Assembly (NCBI GenBank): GCA_907165275.2
Contig: OU015650.1
Span: forward strand, 14,414,001-14,478,000
Length of the DNA stretch: 64,000 bases
Reading direction: 5' to 3'
Source: Zygaena filipendulae
Taxonomy: Eukaryota; Arthropoda; Insecta; Lepidoptera; Zygaenidae
The notes under the pieces were generated by a model. It was given only the letters and a program-made list of their open reading frames with translations. It was not told where the DNA came from and made no database searches. The position numbers were made by a program, and so were the translations under genes. Shown here one piece after another: positions 55,401 through 64,000 of this stretch. The first letter of the stretch is position 1; every line of letters starts with the position of its first letter.

Positions 55401-57410
55401 AAGATAAGACGCCGCAAAAACTGTCTTTCCCTCGTAATCAAAGTTGTAATGCAAAAAAATACATTTATGGCATAAAGAATAATAATAATTTTTAATATCT
55501 TGACATCTAGAACGTTTGGAAATGCGTTTTTGGGACGCGCGTTATGGGCAAGGAATGTTGTTGGTCATAGTGAATAAGGGCCAAGTAGGATCGGAAGTCA
55601 GACCAAAGGTCTGAGATAGAGTTACTTAGATAGGTAACTCCTATTATTCGACCTTATCGCCAATCTTAGTACAGTCATCATCAAAAATATGTAAGCGCTT
55701 CTTGTAGTGGCTCAAGTTTATTACTATTGAAATATAATTCACACGCAGCATTTATTTTGAACCCTGGGCCCTTATTTACTATGACTAACAACATGTCTTG
55801 CCCATAACGCGCGTCCAAAAAACACATTCCCAATCGTTATAGATGCTAAAATATCAGAAATTATTGTAAATGTATTTTCAAATGTATTTTTTTGGAACAA
55901 AACTCCTTTGATTTCGAGGGAAAGACCATTTTTGCGGTACGTTATGATCATAGTGAAGCTGGTTTTCTAGAGACCCATGTTCTAACTTGGGGATCAACTG
56001 TCATTGGCACCTCCCATAATAGGGATGTGGACTACTTTTGAAAATCAAAATTCTAATTAGTCCGTCAGTTAGAAAATAAAAAAACAATAGACACGTATTT
56101 TTTTCCTTTTTTAATAAATTAAAATATACAGAAATAAAGCGCATTAAAGTTTAGGATGAGGAGGTCGTGACGTCACTTACCGCAAAACCGCCATACAAAC
56201 TGTCAGAATAGTGACGTCACGCGAAATTTCAACTCAATATATCGCCGTTATTTTTTGATTACGTAAAAAAAGAAAAAATACGTGTCCAATATATTTTAAT
56301 AATCTACAAGACGGACTAAAAAATAAAAATTAGTCAACATGCCCATTGACGAAGTAGAAGAGATTTTTATTGGCATTTAGAAACATTATCAGCGGTGCAA
56401 CTATTTATAATAAATTACTATTATAATTAATTAAATACTTACTATAGGTATTGTAAATGCTAAAATGAGTTTGCTTGTTTGTTTGTTACACTTTCACACC
56501 TCAACGGCTGACCGATTACCATGAAATCTTGCATACACGTTGTCAGGGATACAGAAAAGGATATAATAGGGTACTTTTTATCCCGGAATTCCCGTGGAAA
56601 CTTCGAAATTAAAGCGAGTGAAACTGTATGAAATTTGCATATGTACACGTTGTGAAGGGTACTAGGTAGAGAAAAAAATATAGGGTAGTAGGTATATAAG
56701 TACTTTTGTCGGAGATCCCACGGGAATTCCGGGATAAAAGTACTATATATCCTTTTCTGAACCCCTGGCAACGTGCGGTATGAATTTTATGCAGTTTTAC
56801 CCGCGATAATTTCAGAGTTCCCGCGGGAATCCCGGGAAAAAAATTACCCTATGTCCTTCTCTGTACGTCTGATAACGTGCATACAAAATTTCACGGTGAT
56901 CGGTTGTGCCGTTAGGGCGTGAAAGCGTAACAAACAAACAAACAGACAAATTCACTTTTAGATTCATAATAATAGGAATATTTGCCCTTAAGTCGAAGTT
57001 TAAAATTTTGCCAACCAGAATTTCGATCGAAGAGAATATTATGAAGACGAAATTCCATGAACGAAAAAAAACATACGCGTGGAATTTAGAACCTCCTCTT
57101 TTTTTGAAGTCGGTTAAAAAAGTTTAAACTACTTCAATACGTGCTACCAGGGTGAAACAAAACGGATCTATCTAGATACTAAATCTCTGGATCTACTGAG
57201 CCGATTTTGAAAATTATTTCACTTATAGGAAAGTGATTATGACATAGTGACATAGGGTACTTTTTATCCTGGAATTCCCGCGGGAACTCCGAAATTACCG
57301 CGGGTGAAACCACAGGGACAGCTAGGAAGAGAATAAAAATGAACTCACCCATAACATATTGACAGTAATACGAAAAAGTAAATAAACGGCACTGAATATT
57401 GATTTTTCAT
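42589..57410 (-). CDS. Secreted family 1 glycoside hydrolase (beta-glucosidase / myrosinase-1-like), nine coding exons
   Basis: Retaining beta-glycosidase, probably acting in gut lumen or on dietary glucosides. Exons in transcript order: 57410-57349, 55202-55099, 52056-51864, 49651-49480, 45926-45719, 45389-45295, 44876-44568, 43690-43449, 42778-42589. Phases all match; 1575 nt give 524 residues, normal for insect GH1. Seen: signal peptide 1-20; FQVEGAW (Q47); [28 protein letters not shown] (H150, W151); acid/base in TFNEP (E195); nucleophile in IMENG (E407; most members read TENG); SLIDNYEW (E456, W457). True plant-type myrosinases lack the acid/base Glu, so despite the myrosinase-1 label common in insects this should be a beta-glucosidase. 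No C-terminal membrane anchor. An in-frame TAA lies 21 nt before the ATG. Introns are large and full of transposon copies. Substrate is unknown. Confidence 0.94.
43449..43690 (-). CDS. GH1 exon 8 (nucleophile Glu)
   Basis: Codes for [20 protein letters not shown], then [10 protein letters not shown] and [22 protein letters not shown] holds the nucleophile; the usual Thr before it is Met here. Acceptor CCACAG, donor GTGAGT, phase 2. Confidence 0.94.
44568..44876 (-). CDS. GH1 exon 7
   Basis: Codes for [20 protein letters not shown] through [12 protein letters not shown] to STWLQ; 103 whole codons. The NHYT block contributes to the active-site wall. Acceptor TTCCAG, donor GTAATT. Confidence 0.93.
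45295..45389 (-). CDS. GH1 exon 6
   Basis: Codes for [20 protein letters not shown] and [11 protein letters not shown], matching the GH1 block after the TFNEP region. Acceptor TTTCAG, donor GTGAGA, phase 0. Confidence 0.9.
45719..45926 (-). CDS. GH1 exon 5 (acid/base Glu)
   Basis: Codes for [20 protein letters not shown] and on to YRSKQAG. TFNEP is the acid/base motif. Donor GTATGT at 45718, phase 1; the frame remains open past it, but the conserved sequence resumes in the next exon. Confidence 0.94.
46373..47300. mobile_element. AACCGACTTCC element with poly-T and an internal tandem duplication
   Basis: Left terminus AACCGACTTCCAAAAAGGAA followed by T47 (46423-46469). A unit of about 272 bp starting GAAAAATTCTTTTTTTG (46511 and 46783) is present twice, whereas the copy at 60004-60670 has it once. 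The right terminus is incomplete. Confidence 0.7.
47399..47765. repeat. Three-armed foldback with inner palindrome
   Basis: GCAGTTTTGTTTTAAAAATC-to-GAGTGCGGCGG occurs at 47401-47465, inverted at 47526-47594, and direct again at 47699-47765. A separate palindrome, GTTAATTGGCATTTAA with its complement, sits at about 47619-47671. Confidence 0.85.
48590..48835 (+). mobile_element. Helitron-like element with (ATGG)n
   Basis: TCCTACATACTACTAATATT (a small duplication at the 5' end), an ATGG run interrupted by GAGGGAGGG, and ACAACTAG before T. Confidence 0.85.
48860..49005 (-). mobile_element. tRNA-headed SINE fragment
   Basis: The minus strand carries GGTTCCGGGTTCGATTCCCG, a strong box B, preceded by a box A-like GCGCAGTAGG and followed by a non-tRNA body. 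The acceptor stem does not pair, so this is a SINE head and not a tRNA gene. Confidence 0.6.
49480..49651 (-). CDS. GH1 exon 4
   Basis: Codes for [20 protein letters not shown] and [17 protein letters not shown] to VDYAR. It includes the conserved His-Trp pair. Acceptor TATGCAG, donor GTGAGC, phase 0. Confidence 0.93.
49691..50325. mobile_element. CATTTTTCGGTTGCAATC element interrupted by about 400 bp
   Basis: Ends GGCTATTATGAAACTTTTG and CAAAAGTTACATAATAGCCC are inverted. Comparison with 40062-40262 shows extra DNA from about 49748 to 50148 that breaks the element in two. Confidence 0.62.
50450..50738 (-). mobile_element. Helitron-like element, CACGTTGTTTGTCCGCGATGG subtype
   Basis: CTAGCTGTCCCCCGCGATTT at the left, two CCGGAGTTCCCGC-type blocks, and ATCGCGGACAAACAACGTGA at the right. 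Confidence 0.78.
51584..51835 (-). mobile_element. Helitron-like element next to GH1 exon 3 donor
   Basis: CTAGCCGTCCCGCGCGGTTT at the left; CCTTAGGGGTTGAATTTTCA and CAGTCATTCAGGACAAAGGA inside. Its 5' end lies about 25 bp beyond the exon 3 donor. Same subtype as 23700-23924. Confidence 0.75.
51864..52056 (-). CDS. GH1 exon 3
   Basis: Codes for [20 protein letters not shown] through [20 protein letters not shown], conserved GH1 blocks. The acceptor is CCAAG rather than CAG; donor GTAAAT, phase 2. A transposon copy starts about 25 bp beyond the donor. Confidence 0.92.
52479..52717 (+). mobile_element. Helitron-like element with (ATGG)n, filled site
   Basis: Starts TCCTACTAATATTATAAACG after GTCTAAA and ends ACAACTAG before TGATTTATAA. 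The intact host copy reads GTCTAAATTATTTATAA, so insertion was between A and T without target duplication. The ATGG run is about nine units, longer than in the sister copies at 34725 and 48590. Confidence 0.93.
52926..53265 (+). mobile_element. TGACGTCA-bearing MITE, nested
   Basis: GGGCATGTTGACTAATTTTT to AGTAGTCAACATCCCTATT. TGACGTCA near 53058 and 53102. It lies inside the host element's AAATGGGGTGTATC region. Confidence 0.87.
53651..53885 (-). mobile_element. Helitron-like element with (CCAT)n
   Basis: Minus-strand sister of the (ATGG)n copies: CTAGTTCTGCCCCGCGGTTT at the left, about nine CCAT units, AATATTAGTAGGA at the right. Confidence 0.88.
54344..54580. mobile_element. GATAAGCAATA MITE, copy 4 (inverted)
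   Basis: TGGATATAGATAAGCAATAG then TGTATTAACCCACACTGGAG at the left, and GTGGGTTAACATGTTATTGC at the right; opposite orientation to copies 1-3. Confidence 0.83.
55099..55202 (-). CDS. GH1 exon 2
   Basis: Codes for [20 protein letters not shown] followed by [14 protein letters not shown]. This is the mature N-terminus and first beta strand, with the glucose-binding Gln. Acceptor TTTGCAG, donor GTAAGAG, phase 1. Confidence 0.92.
55365..55582. mobile_element. CCCTTATTCACTATGACCA MITE, complete copy
   Basis: GGGCCCTTATTCACTACGAC at the left mirrors GGTCATAGTGAATAAGGGCC at the right; 218 bp. A diverged copy in the opposite orientation follows at about 55767-55965. Confidence 0.83.
56023..56347 (-). 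mobile_element. TGACGTCA-bearing MITE in GH1 intron 1
   Basis: ATAGGGATGTGGACTACTTT to TAGTCAACATGCCCATTG. TGACGTCA near 56167 and 56213. Confidence 0.87.
56443..57326. mobile_element. Cluster of Helitron-like fragments
   Basis: A plus-strand piece (56443-56625), a minus-strand piece (about 56790-56965) and a plus-strand piece ending GGACAGCTAG at 57326, which is 22 bp beyond the GH1 exon 1 donor. The AACCGACTTC terminus also occurs at 57085-57118. Confidence 0.6.
57349..57410 (-). CDS. GH1 exon 1 (signal peptide)
   Basis: ATG at 57410-57408 codes for [20 protein letters not shown], a clear secretion signal, then two bases of a Gly codon before GTGAGT. Phase 2 fits exon 2. The ATG has ACC before it. 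Confidence 0.85.
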
Positions 57411-60003
57411 GGTAAAACTCGTAATTTTTTAAATTAAAATGGAAAAACAATATAATAACTATATTTTAAATATATTTTATTTCATTATTTGTTAAATTTT
57501 ATTTAGTAGATATTTATGCGTAAGTAGTAAATTGATAAATAAATTGTATTATACTTAATAATTATTTTTGTTTCTGTAATGCTGCGATACACAAAATTCA
57601 ATTTTATCTGATTAGGTACCCAGTACTCAAGCTGAGCTCACACTATGTTGGACGTATGGACAATACTGAATAGTTGATAACTCCGCTGTACGTATGGTTA
57701 TATAGGTATACCTACGCACTGGAACTGCTTCTTGCTAGTGATGGAAACTAATGATTATAATTTAGGAGGTTCTTTTCAAAACTTGACTATTCCACTTTTC
57801 GTGTTTTTTCACAATCTGAGAAAATAGTTTTGTATGTAATGACATTTTGACGTGGAATAATCTACATATTTTTGACGAAATCATGTCTTTTTTTTCTGGT
57901 GTAGTCATCAAGTTTTGGCCCAATTTTATTTTCGCGGAGTGTAAATTTGAATGTTACCAAACAAAAAAAAAATAAAACTCGGTTTCATCAAAAGTGGAAG
58001 TCAAGTTTTGAAAAGAACCTCCCCAATTAAACTCCATCGCGTCTGTCTGTTCGCGATAAACTGAAAAACTACTGATTGGATTTTAATACGGCTTTCACCA
58101 ATAGATGAGTGATTCAAGAGGAAGGTTTACATGTATAGTTTATACTAGAATTCCCGCGGGAACTTCGAAATCATCGCAGGTGAAACCGCAGGGGACAGCT
58201 AGTAAATAATAATTAAGCTTGGGATTATTGTTTTTTTTTTCTTTTTTTATCTATTCAGGTGTTACGGAAAGGTGTAGTCATATTTCAAGATTGTGATCTG
58301 GCAATCTTATACAATCATTATACTGTAGTATTTAGCTCAAAAACCTTACTTCAAAATTTCATAATCATACCTAAAATAAAAAATAAATATCGGCCACTTA
58401 CGCAGCAAATCTAGCAAACTTTAGGAAACTTTATTTCATGATACTGGTTCAGTTACTATTATTGTCAAATCATTGCAGACGATAACGTGAACACGATCGT
58501 CAAATAATATGACTACACCTTTCTGTAACATTCTGTAAGTATAATGCATAGCATGAAATTTACAAAAATACAAAACGGGTATAATAAACATACAAAAGTG
58601 GAGCTTTTTGGCGGCAATCAAAGATGGCGGTTCGATCATTTATTTTTATATCGATAAAAAATGTTTAAAAATTTATTTTGTTGTGTTACAACTTATAAGG
58701 TAACTTATTTGGGCAATAATTTTCAGTGACGGTTTTTTATGTGCTCAGGAAGATATATTATGACATTTCGAGCTGATTTCTTCGGTTATCTCCAAGAGCT
58801 CCGAGAAAGTTCTTGCAAGCCATAGTACCGTGGGCCGTGGCTTGCAATTTTGTACAACGAAGCATTTTAATAGAAAATACATTGATTTGATTTTAATTGA
58901 AACTGGCTAAATGCATTATACCTATGCGAAAGTCCATAGAAACGAAGAAAGAAAGTAATTTAAAAAGAAAAGAAAAACATAATTAAATTATTATTACGTC
59001 GAAAATTCTTAGTAATTTTGTTTGTTTGTTTGATTGTTACTGATCATCATCAAATTTTGCATACACGTTGTCAGGGTTACAGGGAAGGACATAGGGTATT
59101 TTTTATACCTACCACAATAAGCTTGTATCCGGGGTATGAAAATCAAAATTCTATTTGGTCCGTCTTGTGGATAAATAAGAATAATAGACCCGTATTTTTT
59201 AATTCTTCAAATTATTGAAAAATACTAAGATAAAACCCATTAAAGTTTAGGAGTGGGGGCTCTTGACGTCATAACGTGCTATAAACTGTAGCACGGCGGG
59301 ACGTCACGCGAAATTTCAATAGTTACTTTTTTGTTTAGGAAAAAAACAAAAATACGTGTCCAATATTTTAGGAATACTCGCGGGATCTCCGAAACTAACG
59401 CGGGCGAAACCGCGGGGAACAGCTAGTAACATCATAATTGCCGTATTTAACGTATTCTCCTTCTTTTCTTAAAAGCTATAGGAAAACAAATATGATTTGT
59501 AAGGCATCGGTGACAGTTTTACTCATCTAAGTTCTAAGAAGAGATAACTTTTTGTAGGTAGGTATACATTTTTAGAAATAATCTTTTAGGAATGTAATCA
59601 ACTAAACTAACTATCACTTGTTGTGATGTGGATTATTATTATTTATTCATTTATTGTTCTTAAATTTAGGTTTTTTACAGTAGATATAAATTTACAAATG
59701 TTTGGATTATTATTATTATTAACTAAATAATATAAGTAGGTATACCTACCTACCTAGATATTTCCGCCGCGTTCAGACTACGACGAAAAATCTATTCATT
59801 TGTACGATTAGGTACTACAGTAGGTAGGTACCTATCAATACAGACTAGTATAGTATTATATTATCTGTGGTACAGATTACAGAAGAGTGAAGACCAATTG
59901 CATGCCATATGTATATTACATACCTGTCCATACTAATATTGCGTTAGTCATTCTATCTGTCTGGCTGCTATGCTGTCACACCTTAGGAGAAGGACATGGG
60001 GGA

Positions 60004-60670
60004 TTTTTTAACCGACTTCCAAAAAGGAGGAGGTTCTATGTTCGATTGTATGTATATTTTTTTTTTATGTATGTTCACCGATTACTCGAAGACGGTTGGA
60101 CCGATTTGAAAAATTCTTTTTTTGTTTGAAAGGGTATACTCCCAATTACGTCCCATTGGCACCAAGTCGGGATCTGATGATGGGATCTTGGAGAAATCGA
60201 GGGAACTCTTCAAAAATTATAGGCACACCTATAGCGATTTGGGTATTTTTGATAGTAAATCGTTCATTTGCTGTCGGAAAGCAAAATTTGAAGAAGTGGA
60301 ACTGATGATGAAGACCACAGCTGGTCATCGGAACTACTCAATAATGGGTATTTCACGGGTTCCGAATCGTTAACTTTCATATGGTTTCTACACAATTTAT
60401 GCCCGTCACAATGTATATGGTGAAGTGGAACTGATGGTGATGTATTAGGAGAACTCCTCAACAATTAACGTCCCTGCATCGGGAAAAGCAATATTTTGTA
60501 AAAGGTGATGAGCAGTTGACATTAGGCTATTGTAATTTAGAGAAATTAACAAATAAGTCACTTAAAAGCGAGAAATAAACACAAAACTAAAAAGCCTAAA
60601 AATAAAAAGCAAAAAAACATACATACAATCGAACATAGAACCTCCTCCTTTTTGGAAGTCGGTTAAAAAA
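60004..60670. mobile_element. AACCGACTTCC element with about 48-bp inverted ends
   Basis: AACCGACTTCCAAAAAGGAG continuing GAGGTTCTATGTTCGATTGT at the left is mirrored by ACAATCGAACATAGAACCTC at the right. 667 bp, non-coding. It contains one copy of the unit doubled at 46511-47054. Confidence 0.83.
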
Positions 60671-60675
60671 ATAAC

Positions 60676-60955
60676 AAAATACCGATTTAATCCAAAAGAC
60701 AACACACGTAATATTATTATTGGTTTGTGCTACCACTGATCGGTATGAAGTCGGTGACAAGCCAAATATGGAGGGGGAAGATGGGCTAAGTTGACTCCCG
60801 CCACCAGCTCTTCGTGAGCAGAACAACCCAAGTGGGCAGACACCAGCGGGCTTGTCACCGAATTCAAACCGATCAGTGATAGCACAAACCAATAATAATA
60901 TTACGTGTGTTGTCTTTTGGATTAAATCGGTATTTTGTTATTTTTTAGCTTTTTA
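60676..60955. mobile_element. Palindromic element adjoining the AACCGACTTCC element
   Basis: AAAATACCGATTTAATCCAA and TTATTGGTTTGTGCTACCAC at the left are mirrored by GATAGCACAAACCAATAATA and TTTGGATTAAATCGGTATTT at the right. Halves also occur at 47333-47402 and 12910-12985. Confidence 0.75.
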
Positions 60956-61067
60956 TTTTTAGGCTTTTTGGATTTTCATTTATTTCTTTCTAAATCGGCG
61001 CCCACAAATCAAATAATACTACTATACAGGCCTTACCAAGAAAGCGCTTTCCCATTATTTTTACTTA

Positions 61068-61268
61068 CTAGCTGTTCCCCGCGGTTTCACCGAAGCTGAT
61101 TTTGGAGTTCCTACGGGATTTCTGGGATAAAAGTACCCTATATTCTTTTCTGTAACTACCACTGACAACGTGTAGGTATGCAAAATTTCATGATGATCGG
61201 TTGAGCCGTTAAGGCGTGAAAGCGTAACAGACAGACAGACCGAGTTACTTTCGCATTTATAATATTAA
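61068..61268 (-). mobile_element. Helitron-like element
   Basis: CTAGCTGTTCCCCGCGGTTT at the left, GGTTGAGCCGTTAAGGCGTG and a GACA run, and TTTCGCATTTATAATATTA at the right. Confidence 0.78.
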
Positions 61269-61839
61269 AACTATTATCTCAGAGTAAATATACTACGTAC
61301 TATACTAGAACTATACTATACTAGTAAATATACTACGTACTATACTATACTACGTGCTATTATGAAAAAAATGTGATCTTGACTTATTTGGACTTCACAA
61401 AAATTCAAAATTACTTAGGTATGTTCTGTTTCTTCTGAAAATCTAGATAATTTTCAGTTCATTCGTGTTTTGAATTATAGTTGAATTAGACAAATGTAAG
61501 GGATTTTTATATATTTTGAGTTGGGAAAGTGAGAAATTTTGTATTTTATTTTGTGTACATTATCGCTTGTTTCTTTTGTGCATGCTGTGGCGACCTTTAA
61601 TTGAGGCAGAGCGCCATAATTTTCTATTATAATTTATAATATCGAATATGATATCACAAGCACAATCAATGTTTCGGTGTATGCTTTGTTGGTCGTTCTA
61701 TTGAATAAATAAATGCTTTTAAAACGTCATCTATGGGAGGCTTGATGTACTATAATTTAAGCTACGTATGTGATGGGTGATAATAATAATAAAGTTAGTT
61801 TTGCTACTCTCCGCTAGATGGGAATGTAACCTATTGGTA

Positions 61840-61847
61840 TTCTAGAA
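61840..61847 (+). promoter_or_regulatory. Second, two-unit heat shock element
   Basis: TTCTAGAA is a head-to-tail pair of HSE units about 60 bp before the perfect site. Two units alone are weak; it may cooperate with the site at 61908. Confidence 0.6.
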
Positions 61848-61907
61848 AACGGTTTAACAATAGAAGCACAATGAATATTCTCGGTTGTTTTTTCTCGATC
61901 TTTCTGT

Positions 61908-61920
61908 TTCTTGAAGTTTC
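61908..61920 (+). promoter_or_regulatory. Heat shock element, three perfect units
   Basis: TTCTTGAAGTTTC is an exact TTCnnGAAnnTTC array, the trimer-binding site of heat shock factor. It lies 36 bp before the TATA box of the sHSP gene. Confidence 0.9.
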
Positions 61921-61955
61921 TACCCGTGAATAAAAGGTGTCGCTGACGCTCGGAG

Positions 61956-61963
61956 TATAAATA
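61956..61963 (+). promoter_or_regulatory. TATA box of the sHSP gene
   Basis: TATAAATA, about 30 bp before an ACAGTCAG stretch at 61989-61996 that would suit a start site. This leaves a 5' leader of roughly 100 nt. Confidence 0.85.
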
Positions 61964-62089
61964 CTGGCAGAAGAGCGATATTCGCCAAACAGTCAGAAAG
62001 CTGAGACAGTAGAATAAACTGTGCGATACTATTTGCGAAGATAACGAGTGTTTTGTTTTGCAAATAAATCCGGGTCACAAAAACACAAA

Positions 62090-62665
62090 ATGGCGTTGCT
62101 ACCCTACGATTTTGAGTCGCCTTTTCGTTTGTTGGAGCGTGAATTTCTGCGGCCGCAGCGTGATTTCTTCGGCTACACCCCGTTCGATCAGATGGTATCC
62201 CGCGGCGTCGGTCCAGAGCGGATGTTGAGGTCGTGGGACAACGTTTTCAAGCCAATCGAACAGTTGACCAACACATTGAACCAGATGGCCCTACGAGACA
62301 CCAGCACCAACATCACATCGGACGACGAGAAATTTCAAGTCAGCGTTGACGTTCAACACTTCGCGCCGGAGGAGGTCAACGTCAAAGTCATCAACAGACA
62401 CGTGGTGATCGAGGGTAAACACGAAGAGAAGAGGGACGAGCACGGATACGTGGCGAGGCAGTTTGTGAGGCGATATGCGCTGCCCCAGGGCTGCCTGCCG
62501 GACACAGTGCAGTCCAGTCTGTCTTCGGACGGCGTTCTCACCGTCACGGCACCGAAAGTTCTGGCCATGCCATCGACCGGCGAACGGATTGTGCCAATCA
62601 CCCACACGGGACCGATCAAGAAGCGGATCGGATCGCCGACCATGGAAGCTATTACAAAAAGTTAA
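62090..62665 (+). CDS. Small heat shock protein (Hsp20 / alpha-crystallin family)
   Basis: ATP-independent holdase chaperone of the cytosol, expected to form oligomers that bind unfolding proteins; 191 residues, intronless, as usual for inducible insect sHSPs. Seen: N-terminal MALLPYDFESPFRLLEREFL; alpha-crystallin domain about 75-157, with EKFQVSVDVQHFAPEEVNVK, the VVIEGKHEE loop and RRYALPQG; an I/V-x-I type C-terminal motif at 167-170 (IVPI). The ATG at 62090 is preceded by ACAAA and followed by G. An in-frame TAA lies at 62042; a GTG at 62048 in the same frame is not a credible start. The l(2)efl/Hsp20 type is clear; which paralogue it is cannot be told. Regulation is by heat shock factor, judging from the HSE upstream. 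Confidence 0.97.
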   Translation: MALLPYDFESPFRLLEREFLRPQRDFFGYTPFDQMVSRGVGPERMLRSWDNVFKPIEQLTNTLNQMALRDTSTNITSDDEKFQVSVDVQHFAPEEVNVKVINRHVVIEGKHEEKRDEHGYVARQFVRRYALPQGCLPDTVQSSLSSDGVLTVTAPKVLAMPSTGERIVPITHTGPIKKRIGSPTMEAITKS

Positions 62666-62813
62666 ATCTCTCCGTTTATCTGATCTGTAAATAACATTCG
62701 TTTTTTTTAAGACTGATTCGTGGCTGTATTATAACGCCTGTATTATGTACCGTCATGTCATTAGCTTTATTTTAATGTGTACCTACCTAATTAATTTGTA
62801 AGTTTCACTCGTT

Positions 62814-62819
62814 AATAAA
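62814..62819 (+). terminator. Polyadenylation signal of the sHSP gene
   Basis: AATAAA about 150 bp after the stop codon, followed by a T-rich stretch. Confidence 0.75.
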
Positions 62820-64000
62820 TATTTTTAACACAGTTTTTTTTGTTTAATTTGTCAAATTTCTCTTGTGGTAGGTAGTAAGATTTATCGTAATAATAAAACT
62901 TATTAAACTAATTAGCAGGTAAACTAATCACCATTTCAATCGGTAAATTCAATATTGTAATTTATAGTTCCCCATGGTTTTACTCGTGTAATTTAATTTC
63001 AAAGTTCCCGTGGGAATGCTGGTATAAAAAGCATCATACTCAGACGAAATAAATTTTTATTTCGTCTGAGGCATCATATTATTAAGATTACTCAGGAATA
63101 GGAATGTAATAGGTATGTGAAGTGAGAGAAAAAACCGATTACCTAATTAAAAATAGATTATTCTCTTTAATATATTATTATAGAAAAAATATCGATTAAT
63201 ATAAAAATCGATTTGGTTTTTTTTTCACATTTTTTTCAGTCATCACTTAATTTAAAAGATTGGACATATTATTCCCATATTAGAGGATGTAACAAAGAGA
63301 GAAAAAATCGATCTGTTGAACCTTTTTAATCATTGAAGTCTGTTATTCCTCTTTGTACATTTTCTGAATGCCTAGAGAACTCGATCCTTACAATCTTTCA
63401 CAAAATCATCTTACGAGCATCCTACCCCGACTCCTCAAAGCTAATAACATAATCCAAGCATGAATGCACAATCTGTCACCGGGGTGACATTTTCTTTCTT
63501 TATTTTTTTTATATTTTCGCTACAAACATTAGGTATTTTATTTAACACCTATTGGCTACTTGATAATTTATTTTTTTCAGTCCTACACGATTGTAGATTA
63601 ATAAAAAAAATTAGACACGTATTTTTTTCTTTTTTACGTAATCAAAAAATAACGGCGATACATTGAGTTGTTTCGCGACGTCATAACCCGGTGCAGTTTG
63701 TACGGGGCTACTGAATACTAACGTCACGAGTCCCCTAAACTTTAATGCGCTTTATCTATGTTTATTTTCATTAATTAGAAAAAGCAAAAAATACGTGCTT
63801 ATTATTTTTTTATTTTCTAACTGACAGACTAATTAGAATTTTGATTTTCATACCTTGGAGAATACCCAATTGCGAATTCAAGTTAAATGAGTGAATAGCT
63901 AACAAACGGTAGGTTGGTGACCCTTTTATATCAGGAACATCAAATTGATTGTTGTTAGATCAATCTAAGAAATAGATCTGACTGATCTGAGTATAGTTAC
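62820..64000. other. 3' flank of the sHSP gene
   Basis: AT-rich. Has a decayed Helitron-like piece (about 62970-63030), a short palindrome AAATAAATTTTTATTTCGTCTGAG-like around 63035-63070, and a TGACGTCA-family MITE (63555-63873). No gene recognised. Confidence 0.55.
63555..63873 (+). mobile_element. TGACGTCA-family MITE with decayed palindromes
   Basis: GGCTACTTGATAATTTATTT to TACCTTGGAGAATACCCAAT, the same subtype as 20905-21215. Both TGACGTCA sites are reduced to GACGTCAT and AACGTCAC. Confidence 0.8.

Larger units (their letters stand above)
57411..61830. other. Intergenic DNA between the divergent GH1 and sHSP genes
   Basis: No coding exon recognised. It contains Helitron-like copies (58033-58201, 59378-59428, 61068-61268), a partial TGACGTCA MITE (59125-59370), an AACCGACTTCC element (60004-60670) and an adjoining palindromic element (60676-60955). 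The immediate GH1 promoter (57411-57600) is AT-rich, with no distinct motif. Confidence 0.6.

Noticed and set aside
42589..57410. Myrosinase (thioglucosidase) identity for the GH1 gene
   Set aside because: The acid/base Glu of TFNEP is present. Plant-type myrosinases have Gln there, and substrate cannot be read from sequence alone.
62048..62089. 14-residue N-terminal extension of the sHSP
   Set aside because: It would need a GTG start; the ATG at 62090 has a strong context and matches the family's usual N-terminus.
1..64000. CRISPR arrays, operons, rRNA genes or phage-like modules
   Set aside because: The tandem repeats are eukaryotic microsatellites and minisatellites without unique spacers; genes are split by introns and individually spaced.

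Overview
The window looks like nuclear DNA of a moth or butterfly (Lepidoptera). It is AT-rich, with split genes using GT-AG introns. It is saturated with short non-autonomous mobile elements, above all Helitron-like copies that start TCCTACTAATATTATAAA, carry a CCGCGG-type hairpin near the 3' end and finish in CTAG. The order is inferred from these repeat families and from the protein sequences; the species is not identified.

Three protein genes are supported. (1) A zinc transporter of the SLC30A2/3/4/8 type lies on the plus strand, 7440-38187, with ten coding exons. A second possible first coding exon at 16939-16967 has the same splice phase, giving predicted proteins of 495 and 417 residues. 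Six transmembrane helices, two HxxxD zinc sites, a His-rich loop, an HCH motif and a C-terminal CxxC can all be read. (2) A secreted family 1 glycoside hydrolase (beta-glucosidase type) lies on the minus strand, 57410-42589. Nine coding exons join in phase to 524 residues with both catalytic glutamates. (3) An intronless small heat shock protein lies on the plus strand, 62090-62665, with a perfect three-unit heat shock element, a TATA box and a polyadenylation signal. The transporter and the hydrolase are convergent; the hydrolase and the heat shock gene are divergent. Nothing suggests they act in one pathway.

Layout: 1-7.4 kb holds no gene and many repeats, including a 1.18 kb hAT-like element with arrays of a CTTGGT repeat at both ends. 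7.4-38.2 kb is the transporter, with a 23 kb first intron full of transposon copies. 38.2-42.6 kb is 3' flank and intergenic DNA. 42.6-57.4 kb is the hydrolase, whose introns carry nested insertions. 57.4-61.8 kb is intergenic. 61.8-62.8 kb is the heat shock gene, and the rest is flank with one more transposon copy.

I see no coding transposase, CRISPR array, functional tRNA or rRNA gene, and no convincing new multi-gene system. The most interesting points are the two phase-matched first exons of the transporter, a stop-free intron of exactly 117 codons in its His-rich loop region, a Helitron-like insertion ending 39 bp before a splice acceptor, an empty/filled site pair inside the window that shows the A^T insertion rule of these elements, and a transposon family that scatters paired TGACGTCA palindromes.
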